Positions 47,321 to 58,940 are shown, counted from the first letter of the stretch. The stretch: DNA of 64,000 nucleotides from Mauremys mutica (GCF_020497125.1 NC_059084.1:5235501-5299500); one strand, 5' to 3'. Made by a program: numbers and translations. Notes: generated by a model not told the origin, from the letters alone.

Positions 47321-48211
47321 CAATCTAACCATCACTAGAAAAGGGTCCCCATGCTCTGGGTGCAAGACTCTCCGAAGTGAAAGGGCTCAAGTGGGAGCAA
47401 TTCCAGTCAGTCACTGCATCACCCACACTGCCACTCTGGCAGTCAATGGCAAGTCTTAGTACAGAGCTCTGAAAAGTGGTACTCAGAATGGTTGGGTAAG
47501 CCAAGCCACAGCAGCTGAAACAAACGCAATGACTTCTTCTGCTCCAGATGTGGCAGCTCTAATATTTCTGTGTTGGGTCATGTTCAGGAAGGGCCCAACC
47601 TAATGTCCATTTGAAATCAGTGGAAAGATTCCTATTGACTTTAGTGGGTTGTTGGGTCACGGCCCTAAAGACTCAACATCCCCATTGTGTATTAAAAACG
47701 CGTACTCTTCATGGAAGGTGATAAGAATCTCAGAATCAACAATTCCTAGCCTGCCCTATACCATTCTTGCCCTCCATGCCAAGCTAAGTGGCCAATGACA
47801 CCTAGAATTATACTTAACTCCAACCTTGTCCAGTCTTGCTTCTGATTTGAAACCTGCCAGCACTTGCAACAATGTGGCAATAGGGAGGCTAGCAGGGATG
47901 CTCCATTCATTGGGTAGCCATTTGAAACAGCTGCTAGTGCCATGAGACTTTTCACAATGAAGCAGGGAAGCAACAAATTGAAGAGACTTGCCTTTCTCCT
48001 TGTGTGCTGAAAATCATCACTACTGTTCAGGAGTATTTCTGCAATTCTCTTCCCACACTAAAGTTCGGTGTATTTCCCAATGCTCTTCTCTTTCCTTCCG
48101 CCCAAGCAGAGCAGCTTTTGTTAGAGCTATGCTAAGTTTCATTTCGCAGAAACAATTTCACTTCTTCTTTCATCTCTGTACGCACATGCACTTATTTTCT
48201 TTTCTTGTTTT
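47321..48211. other. Unassigned sequence with a short palindrome
   Basis: A palindromic repeat lies at 47585-47670 (gggcccaacct ... gggtcacggccc). No gene is seen. Confidence 0.35.
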
Positions 48212-48236
48212 CTCTTCCTTCCTTCCTTCCTTCCTT
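48212..48236. repeat. (CTTC)n microsatellite
   Basis: cttccttccttccttccttg. Confidence 0.85.
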
Positions 48237-49689
48237 GTTTCTTTTTTTTTAAACACACTTATTCTCCCGTTTGCTCATCTTTGATAAACAGGAGTTTGGA
48301 AACTCCATATATTAATAGCGTGAATCACTTAAGTGAGGTACATTATGTTTTCAGTTTCCACAATGCTTTCAATTGTAGGCAACTTATCAAGGGTTGGCAT
48401 CCGATTCATTGTAACAATCTTGAACATTAAATCTAGGTTATTTCACTGAGAGATGTATTTCTTTCATCGAGGGAGCTAATACCACCCATTATTATTTCTG
48501 ACATTTCAACCCAGCACATTATTCTTCATCTCGCAAATGAAATCAACTACCCACTCTTTGCATGAACAAAGCTCGAGGTGGGTACATTTAAGATAGCTGT
48601 ACACATACACAAGTGTCATCCTAATAACCTCATTACTGCAAATAACAGAAGCCAATTTAATAAATGAATGTGATGGAGAATACAGAAAATGAAGGTCTCT
48701 GTGGTCTTTAAACATGCAAAGAAAAGAGCCATTATTTTTGAGTTTTGGGGTGCAGCCATGCTGAACAAACTGCCAAGTAGATTTGGAGGCTCTATTCCTC
48801 CGGTGGTGGTGGGTGTTGGAAGTACCTATCACACGAATGTGCCCACAAAGGAAGGTCATTGCAAAAATGAGCTAATGTGTGCACACTTTTCTTCACATGC
48901 AACCCAAGTGGTTCCCTTGATAATTTGGCCCACCAAATCACTGTTGTCAAATGGTCAGATGCTGGGACCTTTACTCATGTTTCACTCCACTTCACTTCAC
49001 CCCATAAATGGTCCCATTAAAGATAATGGAACTATGCAAGGAGTAACACGCTATTCAGTGTAAGGATGTTAGAATGTGGCCCCAAAACGACTGTTCATAT
49101 CTTCAAGGAAAAAAGAAAATCTGTCCTGAATTTCAGTGGTGTCTTGGAGTAGCCTGTATTCCCAGGACAGTAAAGTGGCAGAAGTCTTTCCAAAGACCTC
49201 TGATGGGACCACATTTTGAAGTTTCAGTAAGCAACATATTTAATAAACAAACAGACAATCCTGATTAAAACTCCACAAGTAGAACCATTAGCTGCCATTC
49301 TTCATATGGGTGGTTTCTTATCTTTTTCAAACATTTCTTTATATAAATGAGCGTTCAAGGAGTATTGCAGAGATTCCTGCTACATACAGCAACACTTCAG
49401 TTTTACAAATACGGAGTCCAATCTTGGAAATACCCATGCACACAAGCAACTCTGCCCACATAAACAACCCTGCTGACTGCAGTGAGCTATTCCTCATTTG
49501 TACTCCAAATGTATCTCCCTTCTGCTTTCTCCCTTTGTATATTTTTCATCTGTACCATGAAGATAGATTCTTGAAAGTGAAGTTATAGAAGTGATTCTGA
49601 GGTACGATTCATCAGAGGAACTCATTGCCACAAGATTTTATCAAGACCAAGAGCTAAGCAGGAATATAATGAAGACTGAACATTTATAC

Positions 49690-49818
49690 TTGAACTGTAA
49701 ACTTCTTGGGGCAAGGATTGTCTTTTAGTTATGTGCTTGTATAGCATCTAGCAAATTAGGACCCCTTACTGGGACTTCCAGCTGCTTACCATAATACACA
49801 TAAATAATGATAGTAATA
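49690..49818 (+). repeat. L2/MIR-type tail fragment
   Basis: Contains aactgtaaacttcttggggc, then gtgcttgtatagcatctagc and an aataatgatagtaata tail. Confidence 0.55.
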
Positions 49819-50650
49819 TACAGATATCCAGAGTTACATTAATGAGGCTTTAAAAAAGTTTGGGATATAAGCCATCATGCTTCAGGTCATAAGCCAATCT
49901 CTGATTGATGGGAGCTAGGAAGAAACTTTCTGGGAGGGAGGGAGGGCCCAAAACTGCCTAATGCAAGCTTTCTTACATTTTTTCTCTAGCTATTGTCAGA
50001 GACAGGATAGTGGCCCAAACAGGCCCTGGCTTGTTTCAGCTGGGAAATTCCTAGTATTCTAGGTTCCTATCATCTTTGTTAAAGGAATGAAGCTCATCCC
50101 CACACCTTCTCCATTCTTTCTGATCATGGGCTTCATTTCTTCGGCTTTGTTTGTCCAGGGTTTGGTGCATAGCTGATTCAGTGCTATAGTTATCTCTACA
50201 GTTCTGGGTTTAGCAAAGGAGTGAAACCCACACAATGCAGTGGAGTGAAATGGAAGGGCTGAACATGAGTGGACACTGATGCAAGAGGGGTAGAGAGTTA
50301 TTAGAATTAAATTACCAGCAATTTATCAAGAAGACAGTACATTCATCACTATCAAAAAGTTCCCAAATTTAAGTCTTAAAAGAATTTTTTCCCTTACATT
50401 CTGCTTCATCATACCTCATTTATGCATTTCCTTCTTTGATTTATGTTCCCAGCAGTATCATAATGGTCTTATATTATCCTCTCCTTTGGTTTTTTATATT
50501 ACTTCAGCACTCCAGCCCTGGGGGAAGGGGGGGGGGTGAGTGGTAGGAGAGTGGGGGAGGGAATCACAGTGCTTCTAATGCACTGACTACATACATAAAT
50601 AAATAAGTCTGGGATGGGTTAAATATGCTAGGCTAAAGCAGGCAACTAAC

Positions 50651-50813
50651 AAGAAACAAACAAAAACAACCAAGAGTCAGGTGGCACCTTAAAGACTGAC
50701 AGATTTATTTGGGCATAAGCTTTCGTGGGTAAAAAACCCACTTCTTCAGATGCATCCTTGTTGTTTTTGTGGATACAGACTAACACGGCTACCTCCTGAT
50801 AAGAACCAAACAA
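50651..50813. mobile_element. Penelope-derived hairpin element, 13-bp target duplication
   Basis: The element occupies 50664-50800. It begins as a minus-strand tail (ggcaccttaaagactgacag, then gggcataagctttcgtggg), then switches to the plus-strand tail (gttgtttttgtggatacaga, then cacggctacctcctgat). AAGAAACAAACAA (50651-50663) and AAGAACCAAACAA (50801-50813) match 12/13. Confidence 0.8.
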
Positions 50814-50902
50814 GTAATTTCAATTTCCCGCATCTCTCAGCACAGCACGGAGAAAAGATTCTGATCCCTTTACTCACTTTGAGAAATAATTTATTCTTCA
50901 AG

Positions 50903-50936
50903 CAAAAAGAATGAGGAGTACTTGTGGCACCTTGGA
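50903..50936 (-). mobile_element. Penelope tail fragment
   Basis: aaaagaatgaggagtacttg, then tggcacctt. It is the end of the tail family on the minus strand, cut off by the next repeat. Confidence 0.55.
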
Positions 50937-50943
50937 GAAATTC

Positions 50944-51160
50944 GGGACTGGGAGTGTGTTGGGGTCACCTTGCTGGTTGTAACCAAGGCTGCTGTATTGC
51001 TGGCAGGCTGCTGGGGTCAGCGTCCCTGGACCAGGGCTGCAGCTATACACAGACACTCAGGGTGTGACATGCATGCTGGTAGGCTGGTGGTGAGCAGCCC
51101 AAGCATTGTGAGGCCCCCAGGGTTACAGGGCAGGCGGTGACACAAGCCCTCTCTTGTCTG
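50944..51160 (+). mobile_element. LTR-like fragment
   Basis: gcgtccctggaccagggctgc, then cacagacactcagggtgtga and cccccagggttacagggca. I recall this as a turtle LTR retroelement. The ends cannot be defined. Confidence 0.35.
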
Positions 51161-51329
51161 GATTGCACCCCAAGCCAAATGACCGTCACATACAAATATA
51201 AGCTGTTTATTAATTGTGTTGCCTTTACTTATATGACACACTGGTTAAATGTGTCATGTCACCCTCTAGAAGCTGTTTCACACCAAGGGTAAAAAATTCT
51301 ACTACTGGTAGTAGTTAACAGAGTTACTC

Positions 51330-51545
51330 ATTTAGCCCAAGGTGGGACAGCTGTGCTTTTCGTGTTGATGATTGCAGGTTCAATCCCCACTGAGGAGCTG
51401 TGGTGGGGTTTTGTTACACTCCTATTGCCTTTCTATAGTTGCAATTTTATTATTAGTATCATTTAGTCATGGAGCAGGACCCCACTGTGCTGTACAAGCC
51501 CAGAACAAACAGACAGGCCCAGCCCCAAAGAGCTTACGGGTCTCT
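51330..51545 (+). repeat. tRNA-derived SINE-like element with reversed L2-type end
   Basis: A-box-like tagcccaaggtgg near 51333 and B-box-like gcaggttcaatcccc at 51376-51390, in pol III spacing. It is followed by cactgtgctgtacaagcccag, then ccccaaagagcttac, the reversed L2-type tail. The acceptor stem is not paired, so it is not a functional tRNA. Confidence 0.45.
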
Positions 51546-51913
51546 CCGTTGTTTCAATACCATCCCTGAGGATCTCTGGAGTGTTGTTTAAAACTCTGAT
51601 ACAGGAACACCTTGAATCTTTTCCTCTACGTGTTCCTATTGCCTTCTGGTGAAAACATTAGCAGAGTATGCCCCTGTCTTCCCAGCTCTGATTTGGCAGC
51701 TCTGATTCATGCTTTCATAACATCCAGCCTTGATTATTGCCACTCTGCTCTCATTGGACTCCCAGATAAATCAATATACAGTTTCTGCTCATAAGAAACA
51801 CAGCTGCCAGAATTCTAACAAAGAGGGAAGTGGTTTGCCAGCACATTACCCCATGAGAAGTCCCTGCATGAGATGCTGAAAGAGAGTCAAAGTGATTATG
51901 AATTGTTGTTTGC

Positions 51914-52047
51914 GGTGTTGTAGCCCTGTGGGTCCCAGGATATTAGAAAGACAAGGTGGGTGAAGTAATACCTCTTATCGGACCAACTTCTGCTGGTGAA
52001 AGAGACTGAGTTTTCCAGCTGCACAGAGCTCTTCTTCAGATGTGGGG
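51914..52047 (-). mobile_element. Second Penelope-type tail family, minus strand
   Basis: Contains gtgggtcccaggatattagaaag, then ccaacttctgctggtgaaag and gctcttcttcagatgtgggg. The layout parallels the main tail family (end motif, hinge, ...cttcagatg). It is the reverse of the segment at 54058. Confidence 0.5.
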
Positions 52048-52084
52048 AAAGTAATCAGTATCACAGAGTGTTAATTGCCCACTT

Positions 52085-53580
52085 CATTTTGAATGGTCTC
52101 TTTGCAACACAGTCCCACGTGACATTCTGGTAAGTAAGCTGGAGAAATGCAGGCTTGGCAGAGCTACCATTATGTGGACACCTAATTGGTTAAATAACTG
52201 CAGACAAAGAGTAACTATTAATGGAATCAAGGATCAGAGGGGGAGCCGTGTTAGTCTGGATCTGTAAAAAGCAACAAAGAGTCCTGTGGCACCTTAGACT
52301 AACAGATGTATTGGAGCATGAGCTTTCATGGGTGATGAAGTGGGTATTCACCCATGAAAGCTCATGCTCCAATACTTCGGTTAGTCTATAACGTGCCACA
52401 GGACTCTGTGTCGCTTATTAATGGAATGATGTTGTATTGGAGGGAGGAGTCAAAATGGGCTCCAGGGGGATCTGTTCTAGGTCTGGTGTTGTTTAACATC
52501 TTTATTAATGACCTGGATGTAGGAATACAGAGCACACTGATCACATTTGCATATGACACAAAGCTGGGGCGGGGGGTTGCCAACACTTTGGAGGAAAGAG
52601 CTAAAATTCAGAGGGATCTTGATAAATTGGAGAACTGGGCTATAGACAACAAACTGAAGTTCAAGGAAGACAAATGGAAGGTGCTACACTTAGGGAAGAA
52701 ACACCAAATGCACAAATACAGAGTAGGGGATAACTGGCCTGGCAGCAGCACTGCTGAGAAGGATTTGGGAGTTGTGGTGGATCACAGCCTCAACATGAGT
52801 ATGCAGTGTGATGCTGCTGCTGCTGCAAAAAGCAAATGCAAGTTTAGGTTGCATTAACAGAGGCATAGCATGAAAGTCATGGGAGGTAATAGCACCACTC
52901 TACTTGTTGCTGGTTAGGGCTCAGCTGGAGAAGTATCTCCAATTTTGGTCACCAATGTATGGAAAGGATGTAGAGAAACTGGAAACTGGAAAGGATCCAG
53001 ACGGCTGTATAAGTAGGGGCATTGCCAGCAGATCAAGGGATGTGATCATTCCCCTCTATTCAGCACTGGTGAGGTCTCCAGTTTTGTGCCCCACACCACA
53101 AGAAGGATGTGGAAAAATTGGAAAGAGTCCAGCAGAGGGCAACAAAAATGATTAGGGGGCTGGAGCACATGACTTATGAGGAGAGGCTGACGGAACTGGG
53201 ATTGTTTAGTCTGCAGAAGAGAAGAATGAGGGGGGATTTGATAGCTGCCTTCAACTACTTGAAAGGGGATTCTAAAGAGGATGGATCTAGACTGTTCTCA
53301 GTGGTAGAAGATGACAGAACAAGGTGTAATGGTCTCAAGTTGCAGTGGGGGAGGTCTAGGTTGGATATTAGGAAAAACTTTTTCACTAGGAGGGTGGTGA
53401 AGTACTGGAATGGGTTACCTAGGGAGGTGATGGAATCTCCTTCCTTAGAGGTTTTTAAGGTCAGGCTTGACAAAGCCCTGGCTGGGATGATTTAGTTGGG
53501 GATTGGTCCTGCTTTGAGCAGGGGGTTGGACTAGATACCTCCTGAGGTCCCTTCCAACCCTGCTATTTTATGATTCTATG
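52085..53580 (+). mobile_element. CR1 LINE 3' half, chimeric, interrupted by Penelope hairpin
   Basis: The RT frame resumes after the insert: VLGLVLFNIFINDLDVGIQ, then the catalytic box as FAYDTKL (first Asp of FADD changed to Tyr), DKLENWAIDNKLKFKEDKW, GVVVDHSLNMSMQC, then at 53109 [16 protein letters not shown] and [20 protein letters not shown], ending in atgattctatg. Around 52990 the sequence steps back and repeats an earlier part (ctataagtaggggcattgcc, then cagttttgtgccc), so two CR1 copies appear recombined or tandemly inserted. The catalytic residue is lost, so it is inactive. Confidence 0.85.
52216..52427. mobile_element. Penelope-derived hairpin in CR1, exact 12-bp target duplication
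   Basis: The element spans 52228-52415. The arms 52279-52334 and 52348-52406 are inverted copies of a tail containing tggagcatgagctttcatgg, and extend outward with mismatches. TATTAATGGAAT at 52216-52227 is repeated exactly at 52416-52427. The duplicated sequence is CR1 coding sequence (TINGI region), so the insertion is younger than the CR1. Confidence 0.88.
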
Positions 53581-54002
53581 ACAAAGATGATCAGACAGAT
53601 GCAATGGAAGTCATATGAGCAAAGGCTGAAGGAAGTGGGTATGTTTAGTTTGGAAAAGAGGAGATTAAGGGGGGACACGAGAGCAGTCTTAAAATACTTG
53701 ACAAATACAATAAAAAGATGGAGAAAAATTGTTCTCTTTTGCTGCAGACGGCAGGACGAGGGGTGATGGGTTCAAACTACAGCAGAGCAGATTTAGACTA
53801 AATCTTGGGAAAAACTTCCTGACTGTAAGAACAGTCGGACAATGGAACAGACGCCTAGGGGGGTTGTGGAAGCTCATTCACTGGAGGTTTTCAAAAGGAG
53901 GCTGGAGCCATATCTCTTGGATGGTTTAGACACAACAAATCCTGCACCTTCGTGGGGGGTTAGACTAGATGACCCTTCTAACCCTATGATTCTGTGATTC
54001 TA
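53581..54002 (+). mobile_element. CR1 LINE 3' end, tandem to the previous copy
   Basis: RT C-terminal sequence TKMIRQMQWKSYEQRLKEVG, then EKRRLRGDTRAVLKYL. A frame break follows, then FKLQQSRFRLNLGKNFLTVR, and the tail ctatgattctgtgattcta. It starts exactly at the octamer tail of the CR1 ending at 53580. Confidence 0.8.
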
Positions 54003-54057
54003 ACACGTTTTAACTCCTTATGCTTAACAATCTGTTCCACTTTGTATTTAGCTGTGA

Positions 54058-54162
54058 CACTCTGAGTACCTTCCCCAGACCTGAAGAAGAGCTCTGTGCA
54101 GCTGGAAAGCTTGTCCCTCTCACCAAGAGAAGTTGGTCCACTAAAAAATATTCCCTCCCATG
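54058..54162 (+). mobile_element. Second Penelope-type tail family, plus strand
   Basis: cctgaagaagagctctgtgc, then gctggaaagcttgtccctct, ccaagagaagttggtccac and ccttgtctccct. This is the reverse complement layout of 51914-52047. Confidence 0.5.
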
Positions 54163-54269
54163 CCTTGTCTCCCTCAGAGTTTACCAGTGGTGTTTTGTCC
54201 TCTCCATTGCCCACAATATCCTCTTAATTCCTTGGCATCTTGTGAAAACACCACTAACTGTTTAATTGT

Positions 54270-54755
54270 TTAATATGAAGCCCTTGGAGGATTTGGGGCA
54301 ATTTGCCTCTTAGTATTGGAAAAGATGCTTTCTTTAGGGTAGTTCCATCCCCAGCAGATATCGGCCCAGAAAGTCTATCCTTGCATGTTTAAGACTGGTA
54401 GCTCACTTTTGGTGTCTTGAACTGTTCAGAATATGGTGTATTGAAAACTGTGCAAAACTTACAAGCTGTCACTTTAAATCCTAAGGAGTTTCCTGGTTCT
54501 GCTTTCAGGCCAGTGCACTGTGTACGGAAGGGTGTGATCGGTCTCCTCGGCAGTCAATCTTAAGAGAGCCATCTTAGAGCAAGGTGAGGTGAGTTTTGCC
54601 TCACTGTTTTAAGGGGCAGCCTGCTTTGTCTCTCTCTGGTTTTGGTTCTTTTGTGGTAGGGTTCTGAATTATAAGAAATAAAGTCATATTACAGTCCACC
54701 TTTCCAGTAAGAGTATTTTATTTTTTTATCTAACTTATCTGTGTCTTTACACTAT
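54270..54755 (+). mobile_element. Possible old LTR
   Basis: The region holds aggggcagcctgctttgtctc, then a poly(A)-type agaaataaagtcatattac and a downstream tcttttacac-like end. This resembles an LTR R/U5 layout. No TG...CA border or duplication is certain. Confidence 0.3.
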
Positions 54756-55867
54756 GAGCACAATAGGAAAAGGTTGGATGATTAACCCTCAAAAGATTTA
54801 GTGAGGGGGGGGGGTTCTTGGATAAATTAATTTAATCTGATCAGATCTAATCTCTCTTCCTCTCTAACCTAATCTAGCATGGTCTACACAACAGACTATA
54901 TCAGAATAACTACATAGCTCAGGGGTGAACAACCCACATCCCTGAGCAGGGTAGATAAGCTAAGTCCCTATGTAGACAACACTAGGTTGATAGAATTTTT
55001 CCATTGACCTAGCTGCAAAGAACTGACACAGCTGCAGGCTCAATGCACTCATTTATGCTGAAAAGTAGGAAGCAGATAGGACAGGTGAGTTTGGAGATGG
55101 AGGCCAGTGATGTGCTGATGAGCTGTGGTATTGCATTTCTAGTTAATAACTTTCCACTTTGGGAAATGAGACAACCAGCATCCGGGGCAAAGGAAAAGCC
55201 TGCAGACAAAAGGTTATTACTGTTTAATAGGTGGTGGAAGCCACCAGTTGGACAGAGCCGTTATTTCATTTCAGGCAATGTCGGGATTAGAGGAGAGAAG
55301 GAGAAATAAATGCCAGGGGTATCTCATGCTAGCAGGTGAGTCATGTTTGCCACGTTGTGGGGTTTTGCTCTTTATCCTGAGGGCTGTGGTTTTCCTTTGC
55401 ATATCTAGATTTTCAGTTTTCTCCCTTCTCAGTGCCTTTAACAAACTCTGGCGGGCTCCATTTCTCCTGGCGGCTGGAATAAGTTGCTTCTCCCCACGCC
55501 TGCATTAGATATGTGGCTCTACCTGTTCCTGAAGGTGGCAAACTCTCTCTGCCTCAAAGCAAGTTGTTTTTACAAACACTCGGGTGGGTTTTGTGATAAA
55601 ATTATGAACAGATTTAGCGTGAGGCTGAGCTAGGCTTGGCTGGGCCTTCCGTACTCTGGGAAATTAGATGGACACTGGGGTCAACTTTGTGTTGCTAATT
55701 TTCATGAGGAAAAGGAATTCTCATCCCATGAAATGTACATTGGTGAGACGCATTAGCCACATCCTCCTTGTGCAGTGGTGGGTGACTTCACATGTTATCT
55801 TCTCCAGGCCGAAGTTGGCACCCACAATGTGCCCCTCCCCCCACTGTCATGCCTGCAAAATGAATTG

Positions 55868-56803
55868 CAGGCTGTGACGGGGCGGACTGGCCCCGCACTG
55901 GGACTGAGAAAGTTAACCCTTCCCTGCTGGCAGAGGAAGCCCCGCCCCTGAGGCTCTGCTGGGCATGCTCCAACCGGGACTCAAGCATAAAAGCCTGCAG
56001 AACCACTCAGTCAGGGCTGGCGGCTGGGGAAGGAGGACGCCCAGCAGAAGCTCCAACCCAGGAGCAGTTGCCACCCTTACAGGAGGGAGCTGAGGAGCCA
56101 GGAAGCGGGCCCCAAGACTGGCTGCTGTTGGAACCCCAGGGAGCACCAGGTGCTGATGCGGAGGAACCTGAAGACCTTGATGCTACGTTTGGAGAACTGG
56201 TAGGAAGTGACCCAGGGAAGGGAAGGGAGTGGTATCTCCCACCACTCTGGGGGCAGCGTGTTGCGGCAGGATTCCGTGGTGGACCATGACGTCACTGACA
56301 GGGCCCTGGGTCGGAGCCCGGTGAAGGCGGGTGGGCCCTGGGCTCCCCTACTGGGGGTCTCTAAACCCCCCCTTCTTTGTGACAACATAGTTCACTGACC
56401 CCTCTCTCATCCCAAAGGAGATAGATGGACTCTGGCCACTGGGCCATGCTATCCCCCAAGGGGGAAAGAATTTAGAGAGACTCTGGCCATTAGGCCACGC
56501 TGCTTTAGGAGCACACTATAGGGGCTCTGGCTGCTAGGCCGCGCTACCCCACCAGGGGAAGAAAGTGTAGAGACACTGTGGCCATTGGGCCCTGCTGCTT
56601 TAGGAGCACACTATAGGGACTCCAGCCACTAGGCTGCGCTATCCTTCTAGAGGAAGTGGATTTAGAGGGACTGTAGCCATTGGGCCATGCAGCCCTGACT
56701 ACCGGGGCAGTAGTAAGACCAATGTAGACACAGGGCGGTGGGGTTAACCTCACCCCCCCCTGAATCAAAGGGGTTGACGAGGTACAAAACCTGCCACACA
56801 GTC
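55868..56803 (+). mobile_element. Solo LTR with internal 95-bp tandem repeats
   Basis: The LTR is 55873-56798, from tgtgacggggcggactgg to aaaacctgccaca (TG...CA). The flanks CAGGC and CAGTC match 4/5. A TATA-like gcataaaagcc lies near 55985. Three copies of a 95-bp unit (key phrase ggccatgctatcc at 56442, ggccgcgctaccc at 56537, ggctgcgctatcc at 56632) fill the 3' part. There is no internal coding region. Confidence 0.75.
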
Positions 56804-56979
56804 ACAGAACTGAGCCTTTCCACCTCAAACAACCGGAGATGAGGTGCCTGGGGCTGAGAAGTTGGAGATGCGAATCCTCAGCTTTGTGCCCACATATTCA
56901 ATTCTAGGCACAAAAAGTGCAAGCTCCAATTTTGTAAATGCAACCAAAAAGTTTATTTGAAAAATGAGGGCTAGAACCC

Positions 56980-57703
56980 TGTCATAGTTCAGGGTAACTG
57001 CAACTGTAATTCACCCCAGTGGTTCAGCAAGGGCACCCACTCCCAGCTCCCTAGCTGATTCCTTCCTGGAGGGAGTTCTGCATCTCTCTCCCCGCTGACC
57101 TGGCTATTTGCAGGCTGCGTAGTTCCCTGCCTTCATTGCATATTTCCCAGCACAGATAGGTTGCCCAAACACACCTGCTTGCTTTCTCTTCAGACCCGGA
57201 GAACAGAATGATTGTCAACAGATCTAAGTGCCACACAGATCTTTCTAAGCAAGCTGACTTTATTCTAAAGCAAAAAGCACTACAGAGAAAACATACTAAA
57301 AACAATCAAAGAATCTACTCCCATGCTAATAAATTCACCAGGAACCCACCAATCCAAAGGTTGATTCTGGTAGGACCAAGCCTTCAAACCCCCATGTCAT
57401 CACAGCTGCAGCTACAAAGCACCCTCATGACAAGTTTAGTTCACACTTTTATACAGATTAGGTGGAGTTGATCTGGAGTTTGCAGAAGCCAGTAATTAGT
57501 ACACAATAGATCTCTCTTCCCAGGGCATATCTTCACAAGGTTAGCTTTGGAGAGGAGACTCTGCATTCTCCTAAATTCGAAGCTACTTCCTAGGAAATCC
57601 ATTTCACACACATTGTCCCATAAAGATCTTTGAACTTCCTCCTACCTACCAGAGATTGCATTAATCTTCTCTTCCTGATACAGAAGATCCCTACAGTCTC
57701 ACA
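56980..57703 (-). mobile_element. Solo LTR, minus strand
   Basis: On the minus strand it runs TGTGAGACTGTAGGG ... ACTATGACA (TG...CA). A TATA box TGTATAAAAGTG (57446-57458) lies about 190 nt before a poly(A) signal AGAATAAAGTC (57258-57268), the normal promoter-to-poly(A) spacing of an LTR R region. Flanking duplications are not evident. Confidence 0.65.
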
Positions 57704-58940
57704 ATAATACATAAATATTTGCATTTCTACTACAGTGTATCCAAAAAATGTTAACCCTGATTGAATTAGGGTTAATTTAATTCAGTAAAGTTAATTTGGG
57801 CTATTACAGAATAGTGTCATTGTGTCACAATGACAGTTCAATTACCGGAAGTATAAAGATGTGATGGAAATGCCATCAAGCAATTGGATTCTACCAGTTG
57901 AAAAATATGTGATCATTTAATGATAGATTATAAATATGCATGTACTGGAAGGGACAGAGTTGAGACTGGGTGGGTGTGCCTTAATGCTGGATTTTCCTCA
58001 CTTCTGAGTACTCATTTGCACCTTAAAGTTCACTTAACATAGTTCCTTGTACTGAATTATAATTATAATAATTACAAGAATAATCTCCATAAAAGATTCA
58101 GAGCCATTAATCTTGCAAGTCATGTGTCTAAGTCACCACTAAGTATTGCAGTGAGAAAAGTATGATCTCAAATATTTATATAGGCAGTAAATAATAATTA
58201 ATAATAATATAATAAGGTATAATGTACTCTCCAAGTGCACATAATCAGGCTGTAATTCTATCAAAGGATCCTAATGACAGCATAAATAATAAAAGCCAGA
58301 GTAACTAGAGTTTCATGCTGGAATTATACCTTAATTGGTGTACAGTCGGGGGTATTGTATTTCACACAATAGAATGATATCAAAGACCGTCATCTCCTTA
58401 AACTGTTTCTCTCCCTCATTCTACATCTTAGATCTCTTTCTTGTGAATTTTGTCCTGCTTTCCCATCTCGATACTGTTATCTATTGCACCTGCTTCCAGC
58501 TTTGTACTTTGAATTTTCAAGGTATTTCTATGCTGAAAGCTACAGAATGAGAATGTTATTGTACATTCTCAGATACCACTCTCTTCTGCCACAGGACAGC
58601 AAACACCAAATTTTAAGAACATAACACACCTGTACTCAGGTGCCTGTGCAAAACTAGAGGCCCAAGATTGTAGCTTGGATTGAGGATAGCTGAAAATTTA
58701 TTTCCTGTTTTAAGGCTGCAAACAATTGATGTGATGTCCCTGCTTTAATTTTGCACCTAGGATGGCTGAAGCATAAGAGGCACTGGCAGCTCTTTAATGC
58801 CATTGTGACAGGTCTCTAGGAACTTGTTGTGGAAGTGCAGAGTTACCTGCTGACTCAGTCAGATCAGGTGAGTCTCATTAGCTCCAAATCAGCAAGACAA
58901 ATAGCTGACAGTCACTCACATATGAGAGACACATAAGGCT
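57704..58940. other. Unassigned AT-rich sequence
   Basis: No recognised gene or repeat. Confidence 0.35.

Noticed and set aside
51330..51400. Possible tRNA gene
   Set aside because: Only A- and B-box-like motifs. The stems do not pair, and SINE tail sequence follows.
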